Below are positions 47,639-57,322 of a stretch of DNA of 64,000 nt, in pieces. The position numbers and the translations under genes are program-made. The notes under the pieces are model-generated. The model saw only the letters and a program-made list of their open reading frames with translations. It did no database searches and was not told the origin of the DNA. How positions within the stretch are numbered: the stretch's first letter is position 1; each line of letters starts with the position of its first letter. The stretch comes from an uncultured Pseudovibrio sp. (GTDB taxonomy: Bacteria; Pseudomonadota; Alphaproteobacteria; Rhizobiales; Stappiaceae), in contig CANMBS010000002.1 of NCBI GenBank assembly GCA_947496145.1, forward strand, positions 62,001-126,000. Direction: 5' to 3'.

Positions 47639-49192
47639 ATGGACGCTCACTATGAAAAGCAGGGCAATGCCTCTGCCATAGATGCATTTTCAAAAATAAA
47701 CATCGGCTCAATTGGTTTCATATGCGCTGTTTTGGTGCTGCATGCTGTTTTATATACGCTTGCGTCTTCATTTGTTGCATCCAACCTGCCTTTAGACGCA
47801 GTCGAGTCGCTATATTGGGGGAAAGAGTGGCAGGCAGGTTACTTTAAACATCCGCCGATGTCTGCTTGGATGATTGAAGCCGTTGTTCAGTTACTTGGTC
47901 GGTCAGATTGGATCATCTTTGCCACTGCTGAAACCTGCACAATTCTTGCAATTCTTCCAGTCGTCTTAATTGTACGCCAGCGTTACGGTGCTCAGGCGGG
48001 CGGCTATACCGTTCTTGCAGCATTTCTAACCCACTTCACCACACTTTCTGCTGTCGAATACAATGTAAATATGGGCTTTCTGCCATTCTGGGGATGGATG
48101 GTTTTCACCTTCCTGAAAGCAGAGGAAACAGATAAACTGAGTTGGTGGGTGCTCTTCGGTCTTGTCAGCGCAGGCGGAATGCTTGGCAAATACACTGCGG
48201 CAATCTTCCTGATGAGCTCAGCCCTGTGGGTTGTATTTGCTCGTCGTGACTTACTGGCCCGCACAGGGCCATACATAGCCGCGCTTGTGTTCATTGCTGC
48301 AATGCTCCCGCATGTGCTTTGGTTGGCACAAATAGATTTCATGCCCATTGAATACGCTTTCGGTCGCACCGGGAACAGTGCATCTCCTTGGTATGCACAT
48401 ATTACGATGCCTCTGAAATATTTGGGAGAATTTGCCTATTCAGTGTTGCCGATGGCTTTAGCACTCGGGATTGCTGCAGGGTGGGCTAAGATCAGATCAT
48501 TAAACTGGGGCAGTGTTGCAAGCGCTGTGCGTAGGGTAGGCTCTGAGAGCTTCCTTTTTGCTGCAATTGGCCCGATACTGGTTATCACAGGCCTTTCTTT
48601 GACACTGGGCGCAAACATCAAGACTGTCTGGTCCATGCCATTGGGCGTAGTATTTGCCGGGCTGATTGGTGTTGCCGCTGCATCTCTTGAAAAACAAAAC
48701 TTCCACAAGCGTTTTCTCGCTATTTGGGTCGTGTTTTATGGCCTTTTACTTACCATCTTCGTTGCGATGATGGTGATTGCACCGTTTGTAAAAAAGTATC
48801 CTAAGCGCATGCTACACGATGGACCGGCCCTGGCTCGTCTTGTTGAACAGCATTGGGGTAAACATGAAAGCCAGCCCTTTAAGTATCTTGTTGGGGATCA
48901 TTGGCCCGGTGGGTCTGTTGCTTGGTACACACCTTCAAGGCCAACTTTTTTTGAGCGTGCGAATTTAACATATTCCCCGTGGATAGACTTGGAGGACTTA
49001 CAAAGCAAAGGCGCTGTTTATGTAGACTACAAAAAGCCGACCACAAAAATTTCAGGCATGTGCGTGGTTGATCCGCAAAAGATCCTCTGGCCTGCGCCAG
49101 AAGGCCGAACCTACAAGAAACATCCTGAGGTTTGGATGGCTGTTCTAAAGCCAGCAACTGGTCCCGATGCTGTCACATGCGCAGGAGAATAA
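47639..49192 (+). CDS. GT39 (ArnT-like) membrane glycosyltransferase
   Basis: 517 residues with about ten to twelve transmembrane helices and a C-terminal periplasmic domain. The first periplasmic loop has the acidic NLPLDAVESLYWGKEWQAGYFKHPPMSAW segment (WG-x-E...GY-x-KHPP), the GT-C family catalytic loop as in ArnT/PMT enzymes. Such enzymes take a sugar from an undecaprenyl-phosphate carrier and attach it to lipid A or a protein on the outer face of the inner membrane. It opens an operon with a GT2, a deacetylase and a paralogue; the GT2 start is 2 bases after its stop. Confidence 0.85.
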   Translation: MDAHYEKQGNASAIDAFSKINIGSIGFICAVLVLHAVLYTLASSFVASNLPLDAVESLYWGKEWQAGYFKHPPMSAWMIEAVVQLLGRSDWIIFATAETCTILAILPVVLIVRQRYGAQAGGYTVLAAFLTHFTTLSAVEYNVNMGFLPFWGWMVFTFLKAEETDKLSWWVLFGLVSAGGMLGKYTAAIFLMSSALWVVFARRDLLARTGPYIAALVFIAAMLPHVLWLAQIDFMPIEYAFGRTGNSASPWYAHITMPLKYLGEFAYSVLPMALALGIAAGWAKIRSLNWGSVASAVRRVGSESFLFAAIGPILVITGLSLTLGANIKTVWSMPLGVVFAGLIGVAAASLEKQNFHKRFLAIWVVFYGLLLTIFVAMMVIAPFVKKYPKRMLHDGPALARLVEQHWGKHESQPFKYLVGDHWPGGSVAWYTPSRPTFFERANLTYSPWIDLEDLQSKGAVYVDYKKPTTKISGMCVVDPQKILWPAPEGRTYKKHPEVWMAVLKPATGPDAVTCAGE

Positions 49193-49193
49193 A

Positions 49194-50177
49194 ATGAGCG
49201 AGAACACGCTAACTCTTGCGATTCCAGTCTTCAATGAATCTGAAAGCCTTGAGCTGTTTCACCAGCGTCTGGGCAAAGTGGCAGAACAACTGATTGATCA
49301 GTTTGGTCTGGTCATCGAGATTCTTTACGTAGACGACGGCAGTTCTGATGGCAGTGTTCAGATTATGAACCAATTGCCAAGCGGACGCTTTTCTATCAAA
49401 ACCGTTTGCTTCAGCCGCAATTTTGGTAAGGAAGCAGCTCTTATTGCAGCAATAGAGCGTTGCAAGAAAGGTGCAATCGTCTTTTTGGACAGCGATGGCC
49501 AGCACCCGCCAGAAATGCTGCCAGAGTTCGTGCGCCGGTGGAAAGAAGAAGGCAACGACGTCGTCTACGCGGTGCACAATAAGCGACAGGACCATCCGAT
49601 CAAGCAAAAGTTGGTTGGTATCTTTTATCGTCTCATCAATGCTGGCAGTCGCTTCGAAATTCCTGCAAACGCAGCAGACTACAAGCTGCTGTCACCACGA
49701 GCACTGGAAGCCCTGAAGGGCTGTCAGGAGCGCATCCGCTTCTTTAAAGGCTTGTCCACCTGGATCGGCTTTAAGCAAAGCGCCATTGAGTATGAACCTG
49801 AAGAGCGCATTTCAGGCACTACTAAATGGAACTTCCTGAAGCTGCTGAGCTTGTCTTCCGAAGGGGTTATTTCCTTTTCAACCGTGCCACTCAGAGCGAC
49901 CATGTTTTTGGGTGTTGCCATAGCTATCCCGTCTTCGCTTTACGGGTTCTGGATTGTGATGTCATCATTGCTGCTGGGAAATGATGTGCCGGGATATTCT
50001 TCCCTGTTCACCGCGACTGTCTTCTTAGGTGGTCTCCAGCTTATCCTGCTGGGTGTTGTTGGTGAATATGTCGGGCATATGCTGCGTGAAATCAAACAAC
50101 GCCCGATTTACATCATTGCAGATGAGAACAATCAGCAGGCACAAATTCCAGAGAACGCCGATGTTGTTGGTAGCTGA
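49194..50177 (+). CDS. GT2 undecaprenyl-phosphate glycosyltransferase (ArnC/FlmF-like)
   Basis: 327 residues. GT-A domain with LTLAIPVFNESESLELFHQRL at the N-terminus, nucleotide-binding YVDDGSSDGS and DSDGQHPPE, and NAADYKLLSPRALEAL; the C-terminus has two transmembrane helices (TMFLGVAIAIPSSLYGFWIV and VFLGGLQLILLGVVGEYVG), the layout of ArnC, GtrB and DPM-like enzymes that load a sugar onto a polyprenyl phosphate at the cytoplasmic face. AGGAGAA precedes the ATG. It overlaps the deacetylase gene by 17 bases, so the two products probably act in sequence. Confidence 0.9.
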   Translation: MSENTLTLAIPVFNESESLELFHQRLGKVAEQLIDQFGLVIEILYVDDGSSDGSVQIMNQLPSGRFSIKTVCFSRNFGKEAALIAAIERCKKGAIVFLDSDGQHPPEMLPEFVRRWKEEGNDVVYAVHNKRQDHPIKQKLVGIFYRLINAGSRFEIPANAADYKLLSPRALEALKGCQERIRFFKGLSTWIGFKQSAIEYEPEERISGTTKWNFLKLLSLSSEGVISFSTVPLRATMFLGVAIAIPSSLYGFWIVMSSLLLGNDVPGYSSLFTATVFLGGLQLILLGVVGEYVGHMLREIKQRPIYIIADENNQQAQIPENADVVGS

Positions 50178-50940
50178 CGATTACGCCTACACCTCTGAGA
50201 TTAGCAAAAGCATCTTGTGGTTGCTAGAAAATGACAAGATTGCTGGCACCTCATGCATGACTGTAACCGAAGCCTGGGCTAAAGATTTTGAAGCTCTGAA
50301 GGAACTGAGTATCAGAAAGCCGGATATTCAGATTGGTCTTCACATCACGCTTACCGGAGATTGGCTGAAGCCAGCCTCACACGCATTGAAATGGCCATGC
50401 TTTCCAAGCATGCCTGATCTTCTGCTCAGGTCTCATTTGCACAAGTTGAAACCGGACCTGATCGAACGTGAGATTGCCACTCAGCTCGCAATCTTTGTGC
50501 ACGACTTTGGCAGGCTGCCCGATTTCGTCGATGGACATGAGCATGTGCACCTTTTTCCGCAAATCCGCGAAGCCTGCGTGAAAGCACTGCGAACTGCGGG
50601 CTTTAGGGGATGGGTGCGCCAGTGTGGCGGCCCTCTGAAGGGGCTTCTTAAACGACCTCACCGCTTAAAATCTTTGTTCCTGAACTACTTAAGTCATTCA
50701 TTCAAATACCATGCCGACCGTCACTGCATCCGGTACAATAAGGAATTTGCTGGCATCTACGATTTTTCACTGCAAAGCGACTTCAATAACCTTTTGCACA
50801 CCTGGCAGGAAACAGCAGGAGAAGACAGTGTTTGTATGTGTCATCCCGGTGTTGCAACGTCTATGTCTGGTACGCCAGATCCTATTGCCCAGTCCCGCGC
50901 ACGTGAAATGCAGGTACTTTCAGGAGACCTCCATTCGTAG
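50161..50940 (+). CDS. YdjC/ChbG-family deacetylase (NaxD-like)
   Basis: 259 residues, whole YdjC domain: metal ligands in ADDYAYTSEI (Asp-Asp), IGLHITLTGDW, and VDGHEHVHLFPQIREA, with the C-terminal CMCHPG. This family removes N-acetyl groups from amino sugars (ChbG on chitobiose, HpnK on hopanoids, NaxD on undecaprenyl-phosphate-GalNAc). Here it is embedded between a polyprenyl-phosphate GT2 and GT39 genes, so a lipid-linked N-acetylhexosamine is the most likely substrate. The ATG at 50161 gives the standard family start MLLVADDYA; upstream codons belong to the GT2 gene. Confidence 0.88.
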   Translation: MLLVADDYAYTSEISKSILWLLENDKIAGTSCMTVTEAWAKDFEALKELSIRKPDIQIGLHITLTGDWLKPASHALKWPCFPSMPDLLLRSHLHKLKPDLIEREIATQLAIFVHDFGRLPDFVDGHEHVHLFPQIREACVKALRTAGFRGWVRQCGGPLKGLLKRPHRLKSLFLNYLSHSFKYHADRHCIRYNKEFAGIYDFSLQSDFNNLLHTWQETAGEDSVCMCHPGVATSMSGTPDPIAQSRAREMQVLSGDLHS

Positions 50941-50969
50941 GTTTAGTTTTTTACTCCGGTGGTTACAAA

Positions 50970-52502
50970 ATGAATTCAGTACATGTTCAGCAGGAAGAGC
51001 TGTCGCTGGAAGATTGGTTCTGCGAGAATTCTCATGCACAGATAGCAGTATTGCTTTGCTTTCATGTTTTGTTGTGGGGGAGTGCAGGTTGGGCTCTTGG
51101 CTATCCCGGTGGTGTCACCGATGATATGCTGGAAACCTACACATGGGGACGGGAGCTGGAATGGGGTTACTATAAGCATCCTCCCTTCTATGCATGGGTC
51201 GCAAACGTTTGGTTTGAGTGTTTTCCAACCAGCAACTGGTCCTATTATTTTCTGTCATCGGTCAATGGGGCTGTTGGTTTGTTTGGCCTTTGGCTGATTG
51301 CAGGAAGATATGTAACTAGTTGGAATCGGATCTCAGCTGTACTGTTGTTAGACCTGATGCCGCTCTACACGTTACAAAGCTTCAACTTCAACGCAAACTC
51401 CATATCGCTGGCAATCTGGCCTTGGGCAATCTTCTCGTTCTTACGAAGTTACGAAGATAAAAATCTTTTGTGGTCTATTGGCTTAGGTGCGATTGGAGCT
51501 GCGGCTATACTCTCAAAATACTATGCGGGTACATTGCTGTTTAGTTTTGTGTTTGCCTCTTTTGCTTCACGGCAATGGAAAGACTATTACAGCTCTTTGC
51601 TTCCATATATTGCAGTCATCGTGTTCGTGATTTGCATTCTGCCTCATGTGATATGGTTACTGGAAGCGACAACCACACCACTTAATTACCTTTCAGGGAA
51701 GGAGACCGAGTTTGCACGAGCATTGGGAAAGGCTGCAAAGGTCTTTGTCTCTGGAATCGCTTTTCATCTGTTTGTAGCTGGGGTGTTAATCCTGTTTCAA
51801 CGGCGCCTACAGGGCAGCGGAAAGAAAGCAATCAACACATTTTGGCAAAATGAACACAGCCGCACGCTCTTGATTTTGGCTGTCCTGCCATTTCTGGTAA
51901 CGGTTGCATTGGGAGTGATTTTAAGCCTCAAACTCTCCAGTCGCTTCATTATACCGGCTTTCGCTCTCTCCCCTTTAGTATTGATAGTCGTGTTTCAGGT
52001 TAAGTTTGATGGGATTGTGACAAAGCGCATAGCGGGCATGGCGCTTGTATTCTCTGTCTTATGTATATTGGTTGCTCCTCTCAATGGCTATTTTCGAATT
52101 AGACAAAGCGCGGCAACGGAGCATTCCGATCCACGTGTCCAACTGGCAGAGTTCATAGAGCATAGCTGGCAAAGCTGGACGGAAAAGCCTATGGAGATTA
52201 TTGCCGGAACTCAATCCTATTCTCTTGCAACCTCATATTATACAAAGGCTCATCCAGCCCACTTCACTGAGTTTAGATATGATTACGCACCATGGGTAAA
52301 CGAAGTTGGATTGCGCAGGTCCGGACTTGCTGTCATCTGTATTTCATCAGATACTGACTGCCTCAAATCAGCCTCTGGGCTGAAACGCTTCTATCCCGGT
52401 GGCAGGCATAAGGCAGATCGTTTTTCATTTGCCAATTCCGTGCTGGGCGTTGATGGAGAGCGGATAAATTTCATGAGCTTCTTTTATTTGCCTGAGCTTT
52501 GA
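50970..52502 (+). CDS. Second GT39 (ArnT-like) membrane glycosyltransferase
   Basis: 510 residues, polytopic, with the loop ETYTWGRELEWGYYKHPPFYAW that matches the first GT39 protein of this operon (shared WG-x-E, GY-x-KHPP-x-x-AW), and a C-terminal domain with FRYDYAPWVNEVGL like TYSPWIDLEDL in the other. The pair are diverged paralogues, perhaps acting on different acceptor positions or different sugars. The stop overlaps the open frame of the GNAT gene. Confidence 0.85.
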   Translation: MNSVHVQQEELSLEDWFCENSHAQIAVLLCFHVLLWGSAGWALGYPGGVTDDMLETYTWGRELEWGYYKHPPFYAWVANVWFECFPTSNWSYYFLSSVNGAVGLFGLWLIAGRYVTSWNRISAVLLLDLMPLYTLQSFNFNANSISLAIWPWAIFSFLRSYEDKNLLWSIGLGAIGAAAILSKYYAGTLLFSFVFASFASRQWKDYYSSLLPYIAVIVFVICILPHVIWLLEATTTPLNYLSGKETEFARALGKAAKVFVSGIAFHLFVAGVLILFQRRLQGSGKKAINTFWQNEHSRTLLILAVLPFLVTVALGVILSLKLSSRFIIPAFALSPLVLIVVFQVKFDGIVTKRIAGMALVFSVLCILVAPLNGYFRIRQSAATEHSDPRVQLAEFIEHSWQSWTEKPMEIIAGTQSYSLATSYYTKAHPAHFTEFRYDYAPWVNEVGLRRSGLAVICISSDTDCLKSASGLKRFYPGGRHKADRFSFANSVLGVDGERINFMSFFYLPEL

Positions 52503-52525
52503 GAAAGATAGGGATGGGGAAGAGC

Positions 52526-53419
52526 ATGGTCGTATTCCAGAGAGCCTCTGCATTTACAACAGAGCAGTTACACCAGGTAATGGTTGAGGCGTTTTCCGAC
52601 TATGTTATTCCCATGTCTCCATCACTGGAGGACTTCAGGCAGACGAATGCAACCAGGGGCTTTGATCCAGACCTCTCATGGGTTGCCGTGGAAGAAGGTC
52701 GCCCTGTTGGTTTCTGGTTTGTGGGAAAGAAAAAAGCTTATCCAAACACGCTTTATGCCGCCGCGACAGGAACAGTGCCAAAGGCACGTGGCTCCGGTAT
52801 TGTAAGCCAGCTTTTCGCAAAACTTGAGGAACATGCATTTCGGAAGGGATACCGTCAAATCCAGTTGGAAGTAATCACCAGTAATACGGCTGCGGTTAAA
52901 ACCTATAAGAAACTCGGGTTCGTTACGGAAAGATATTTCCAGTGCTTCAGTCTAAAGGAAGCAGTTTTCGATCACTGCCAGTTATCAGAACACCCCCGGC
53001 AAGCTTCATGGGATGAGCTGAAATCGAATGTGAAGACGTTTTGGGAACATCCACCAAGCTGGCAGCACAGCGCATTTGCCATAGAGACATTTGGTGCGGA
53101 CGCGAGGCTCCTTAAGATCGAGAAGGATCGCAATCTAGCGGCTTACATCGCCTTTATTCCCAAAAACGGGGCCGTCATGCAACTCGCCGTCGCACCAGAA
53201 TATAGGCGTCAGGGATTTGCGCGTGCACTACTCAAAGAAGCCTTTGAGATTTCGGGAAGCCGTGCCTTATCCTTTGTGAATATTGACGAAAACAACAAGT
53301 CCCTCACACAGGCATTGTTAAAGCTGGGGGCAACAAAAACCTTGCAGCAGTTTGAAATGCACAGGTTATTGAAAACACGAGCAAAGCATGGTGAAGAAAG
53401 GGAGCTGCATTCTTCTTAA
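52526..53419 (+). CDS. Tandem-GNAT acetyltransferase
   Basis: About 297 residues with two GNAT domains. In the first, AAATGTVPKARGSGIVSQLFAKLEEHA holds the R-G-S-G acetyl-CoA loop and is followed by LEVITSNTAAVKTYKKLGFV. In the second, MQLAVAPEYRRQGFARALLKEAF holds RRQGFA and is followed by VNIDENNKSLTQALLKLGA. Substrate unknown. The ATG at 52526, preceded by GGGGAAG, is preferred over one at 52514. Same direction as the lipid-sugar operon, overlapping its end, so N-acylation of a sugar intermediate is conceivable but unproven. Confidence 0.82.
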   Translation: MVVFQRASAFTTEQLHQVMVEAFSDYVIPMSPSLEDFRQTNATRGFDPDLSWVAVEEGRPVGFWFVGKKKAYPNTLYAAATGTVPKARGSGIVSQLFAKLEEHAFRKGYRQIQLEVITSNTAAVKTYKKLGFVTERYFQCFSLKEAVFDHCQLSEHPRQASWDELKSNVKTFWEHPPSWQHSAFAIETFGADARLLKIEKDRNLAAYIAFIPKNGAVMQLAVAPEYRRQGFARALLKEAFEISGSRALSFVNIDENNKSLTQALLKLGATKTLQQFEMHRLLKTRAKHGEERELHSS

Positions 53420-53431
53420 CTGGCACCTTTG

Positions 53432-53875
53432 ATGACCAAACTGCACCGCTCTTTATGGTTTTATCTCAGCTCATTCATCGTGGTGTACACGCTGGTGCAG
53501 GTTGCTGTCACATTACTGGTGTTTCAATATCAAATCAAAGCGGCAGGTAACCTGATTGTTGAGCTTGGCCTGCCAGTCTTGCTGGTCAGCGTACTTTTTG
53601 TACGCAAGGAACATAAGGCCCCAACCGGTCCTGTGTACTGGGGGTTGTTTTCCGGCTCTCTTGCTGCGAGCATCCCGATCTCTGTCGTAACGCGAAATTA
53701 CATCCTTTCGAACACAGACCATGCAGTTGCCCTTGGTTTGTTTCCAGTCTATGCAGGGGATGAAATGGGTTTGTTCTTCGTTATCGATCTTGTGGTCCGG
53801 GCAATTGCTTTGGGGCTTGGTTATGGATTTTTAGCGCGTCTGCTGTGTGATGCACAAAATCGTTCTGCAAATTAA
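53432..53875 (+). CDS. Small four-helix membrane protein
   Basis: 147 residues with four likely transmembrane helices (FYLSSFIVVYTLVQVAVTLLVF, LIVELGLPVLLVSVLFV, PVYWGLFSGSLAASIPISVV, LFFVIDLVVRAIALGLGYGF). No family recognised with certainty. It begins 12 bases after the GNAT stop and is the last gene of the rightward run. The ATG at 53432 is used. Confidence 0.6.
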   Translation: MTKLHRSLWFYLSSFIVVYTLVQVAVTLLVFQYQIKAAGNLIVELGLPVLLVSVLFVRKEHKAPTGPVYWGLFSGSLAASIPISVVTRNYILSNTDHAVALGLFPVYAGDEMGLFFVIDLVVRAIALGLGYGFLARLLCDAQNRSAN

Positions 53876-53983
53876 GACAGCTTCCCACGTCCTGCTATTA
53901 TTCCAAAAGCATAATCTGAAAACAATGCACTGACCACTCTGCTCCGCCATCTCTTTTATAAAAGACTAAGAGAAACGACAGCT

Positions 53984-54001
53984 TGCTAACACGAGTTAGC
54001 A
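53984..54001. promoter_or_regulatory. LacI-type operator before the ribulokinase gene
   Basis: TGCTAACACGAGTTAGCA: an 18-base palindrome centred on CG with eight of nine positions mirrored, the classic geometry of LacI-family operators. It lies 54 bases upstream of the kinase start, and the operon it would control ends in a LacI-family gene. Confidence 0.65.
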
Positions 54002-54055
54002 GATATAGCATGCTGTGCCAGCAAGACTTCACGAGTCGGGATGAGGCCAGAGCAT

Positions 54056-55651
54056 ATGAAACAGACTTGTTACGTCGGTATTGATGTTGGGTCCGCAAGC
54101 GCCCGCGTCGGGTTGTTCAATGATAAAGGTGAGCGACTTGCATTTGCGCTCAGGCCTATCAAACAGTTTCATGGGCAGACAAACTTCGTCGAGCAATCCT
54201 CCGCAGATATCTGGGGGCAGGTTTGCGCCGCCATGAAAGAAGCAATGGCCATCGCCGGAGTGACTGCCGACAACGTGCGCTCGCTGGGTGTTGACGCAAC
54301 CTGTTCGCTTGTTGCTGTCGGGCAGGGAGGGCACCCCGTATCACTTGCCCAAAGTGGTGAACCAGAACATGACATCATCATGTGGATGGACCACCGTGCC
54401 GCAAAAGAAACAGCAAAAATCAACGCAACTGGTGATGATGCGCTCAAGTATGTGGGCGGAGAGGTTTCCATCGAGATGGAACTCCCCAAAATCCTTTGGC
54501 TCAAGAACAATCATCCAGATCGCTATTCCGGAACGCTTCGTTTCTTCGATCTGGCAGATTATCTGGTGTGGCGAGCAACAGGGGCAGATGTCGCCAGTAC
54601 CTGTACGCTCACATGTAAATGGAATTACCTGGCGCATGAAGGGCACTTTGCAGAGGGTATTCTGCAAGCCGTTGATTTAGGTGACTTGCCGACCAAACTG
54701 CCAGAAAAAGTCCTGGAACTGGGCGAGGCGGCAGGCGGTCTTTCACAAACCGCTGCAAAGGATCTCGGGCTGAATGCAGGCATACCCGTCGCTGCTGGCA
54801 TTATTGACGCACACGCTGGCGGTCTGGCCCTTATCGGGGCAGAACCTGAAGGAGGGCTTGCCATCATCAGCGGCACATCAAACTGCCACATGATCGTGAA
54901 CAAGAAACCAGTGATGGTTCCCGGTGTCTGGGGCCCATATTGGGGTGCAATGTTACCTGATTTCTGGCTGGGAGAAGGCGGACAGAGCGCAGCAGGAGCA
55001 CTGGTTGAATGGACCATTCAGCAATCTGACGCCTATGCAGAACTCAAAAGCACAGCTGCACAACAAGATCTGCATGAAATTGCGCTTCTCAACACGTGGG
55101 TGGAAGATTTGGAGGCGCGTGAAATGTATCCAACTCGTGACCTGCATATCCTTCCAGATCACCATGGCAATCGCTCTCCACGCGCAAATCCGCAGGCCAG
55201 AGGTGTTGTGTCAGGTCTGACGCTGGAAACAGGACGTGATGCGCTGGCCCGCCTGTATCTGGCAACGCTGCAAGCTATTGCATATGGGACCCGTCACATC
55301 ATTGAGGAAATGATAAAGGCTGGTCACTCCATCACCAGACTTTGCATGTGTGGGGGAGCAACCAAAAACCCGTTGTGGCTGCGAGAGTATGCCAACATTA
55401 CAGGCTGTGAGATTCAGCTGGCAGAGGAAGAAGACGCAGTGACCTTGGGCGCGGCGATCTTGGGGGCGGTGGCTTGTGGGGACTTCAAGGATATCCCTTC
55501 CGCAAGTGCAAGGCTTGTGCGTAAGGGGAGGAGTGTCAAACCAGACCCCGGCACAGCAGAGTTCCATGCAGCAAAGTATCAGGTCTATTTAAATCTTTAT
55601 GACAACCAGGAGCACCATAAGGGGCTCATGATCAAAGCATTTTCAGAATAA
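54056..55651 (+). CDS. FGGY-family D-ribulokinase
   Basis: 531 residues from the chosen start. N-terminal ATPase fold with CYVGIDVGSASARVGLF, substrate region LGVDATCSLVAV and IIMWMDHRAAKE, then YVGGEVSIEMELPKILWLK; the C-terminal domain has LCMCGGATKNPLWL (adenosine motif). The DATCSLVV and W-x-DHRA boxes and their neighbours closely match human FGGY and bacterial FGGY_pentulose kinases, which phosphorylate D-ribulose to D-ribulose 5-phosphate. The ATG at 54056 has GAGG 9 bases upstream; 54041 is an alternative. It is followed after 21 bases by the isomerase. Confidence 0.88.
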   Translation: MKQTCYVGIDVGSASARVGLFNDKGERLAFALRPIKQFHGQTNFVEQSSADIWGQVCAAMKEAMAIAGVTADNVRSLGVDATCSLVAVGQGGHPVSLAQSGEPEHDIIMWMDHRAAKETAKINATGDDALKYVGGEVSIEMELPKILWLKNNHPDRYSGTLRFFDLADYLVWRATGADVASTCTLTCKWNYLAHEGHFAEGILQAVDLGDLPTKLPEKVLELGEAAGGLSQTAAKDLGLNAGIPVAAGIIDAHAGGLALIGAEPEGGLAIISGTSNCHMIVNKKPVMVPGVWGPYWGAMLPDFWLGEGGQSAAGALVEWTIQQSDAYAELKSTAAQQDLHEIALLNTWVEDLEAREMYPTRDLHILPDHHGNRSPRANPQARGVVSGLTLETGRDALARLYLATLQAIAYGTRHIIEEMIKAGHSITRLCMCGGATKNPLWLREYANITGCEIQLAEEEDAVTLGAAILGAVACGDFKDIPSASARLVRKGRSVKPDPGTAEFHAAKYQVYLNLYDNQEHHKGLMIKAFSE

Positions 55652-55672
55652 GATCATTCAGGAGAATACGTC

Positions 55673-57313
55673 GTGCTTAATCTGCCTCTTGCTCCTTCGC
55701 CTATCTCAGTAACAGATAAAGAAATTCTTGTGGTCACCAACGCGGACCTGCGCGAAAGCGCTAACGTTACCTGTTGGCCAATCTATGAAGATTATGCGCT
55801 ACGTTTAGAAAACGAGTTGAATGCTCAGGGCTACAAGATGAAACGGGCTCATGAATACGATGAAGTCCGGGGGCATGGCTTTATCTCATCACAAAGGGAA
55901 GGCTCAGAACTGTTTGCGCGTATTGATCGGCAAGCCCCCCTGATTGTGCTGTTAACCGCTTGGCAATACTCGCATCACATCGCGCCGTCTCTCGCCAGAC
56001 ATCAGGGGCCGATCCTTCTTCTTGCCAATTTTGATGGTACATGGCCCGGCCTTGTCGGGATGCTGTGCATGGCAGGAACCCTGACCAGTCTTGACGTTAA
56101 CTACTCCCGTTTATGGTCGCAGGATTTTGATGATGAGTTTTTTAAGACCAGCCTCGCCACCTGGCTTAAAGACGGTAAACTTGACCACAACACCTCTTAT
56201 CTTCAGGAGGTCCCGTCAGATCATGCGGCTTTGAAAACACCAGCAGGTCAGGCAGGACAGCAGGTTGGAGAGTATATCCTCAGGCACAAGGCTATCCTTG
56301 GACTGTTTGACACTTTTTGCATGGGGATGATGAACGGCTATTTCCCGGTTAAAGCGCTTACAGATATCGGTATGCCGCTGGAAAGCCTTTCCCAGTCTGC
56401 GCTTTTGGTAGAGATGGAAAAGGTACCTCAATCCCTTCGTGAAGAATGCCTCAGGTTTTATGAGGACCGGGGCATGACCTTCATGTTTGGCAGTGATGAT
56501 GCGACCGAACTGACCCGTGAACAGGTGCTCGAACAGTGCGCTATGATGATCGCAATAGCCCGCTTCACGAAGCGCTTTGGTCTGTCCGCTGTTGGCGTTC
56601 AATACCAGCAGGGCTTGAAAGACAGCTGTGCAGCATCAGACTTTGCTGAAGGAGCAATTGGCTCAACAGAGCGCTTCCCGATACCGGACGAAGACGGTTC
56701 CATCATCTGGGAAGGTAAACCGATCCCTTGCATCAACGAAGTGGACATGGGCACAGCAATCCCGCAAACCATGATGTGGTACCTGCTGGATGCCATGGGG
56801 TTGCCTGCTGAAACAACACTGCATGATGTGCGCTGGGGCAGCGAGTATGAAGGCATATTCTACTGGGACTTCGAAATCTCCGGCTCCGTTCCGTTTGAGC
56901 ACCTTAAAGGCGGTATTAAAGGCGCAACAGGATACCGCCAGCCAGCCATGTATTTCCCGAAAGGTGGCTCCACCATTGCAGGCCAGTGTAAGGCAGGTGT
57001 GTTTCTCTGGGCACGTGCGCATTATGAGGGAACACAAGTCATAATGCATATTGGCACAGGCCATGCGGTTGAGTTGCCCGAAGATGAGTTCGAGCGCCGC
57101 CGCAAGGCCACCACCTATGAGTGGCCCCTGATGAATTGCACATTGGATGGCGTTGGTCGTGATGACTTAATGGCAGGTCATCAGTCCAATCACATCACGG
57201 TAGCCTATGTGCCAGAAGAAAGATTGCAAGATGTGTTACGGGCTTTTGTTGCGCAGGCGCTGACACAGGGCATTTCCGTAAAAATTGCCGGTTCTGCCAA
57301 AGACTTGCTGTAA
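55673..57313 (+). CDS. L-fucose/D-arabinose isomerase-like protein
   Basis: 546 residues of the FucI/AraA superfamily: N-terminal domain with VLLTAWQYSHHIAPSLARHQGPILLLANF, central domain with the metal-site type segments VGVQYQQGLKD and NEVDMGTAIPQTMMWYLLD, and a C-terminal barrel ending in MAGHQSNHITVAYVPEERL, like the NW-x-x-NHG end of FucI. L-fucose isomerases also convert D-arabinose to D-ribulose, which is the substrate of the kinase encoded next door. The GTG start has AGGAGAA 6 bases upstream. The natural sugar is inferred, not proved. Confidence 0.78.
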   Translation: MLNLPLAPSPISVTDKEILVVTNADLRESANVTCWPIYEDYALRLENELNAQGYKMKRAHEYDEVRGHGFISSQREGSELFARIDRQAPLIVLLTAWQYSHHIAPSLARHQGPILLLANFDGTWPGLVGMLCMAGTLTSLDVNYSRLWSQDFDDEFFKTSLATWLKDGKLDHNTSYLQEVPSDHAALKTPAGQAGQQVGEYILRHKAILGLFDTFCMGMMNGYFPVKALTDIGMPLESLSQSALLVEMEKVPQSLREECLRFYEDRGMTFMFGSDDATELTREQVLEQCAMMIAIARFTKRFGLSAVGVQYQQGLKDSCAASDFAEGAIGSTERFPIPDEDGSIIWEGKPIPCINEVDMGTAIPQTMMWYLLDAMGLPAETTLHDVRWGSEYEGIFYWDFEISGSVPFEHLKGGIKGATGYRQPAMYFPKGGSTIAGQCKAGVFLWARAHYEGTQVIMHIGTGHAVELPEDEFERRRKATTYEWPLMNCTLDGVGRDDLMAGHQSNHITVAYVPEERLQDVLRAFVAQALTQGISVKIAGSAKDLL

Positions 57314-57322
57314 ATCGAAACA

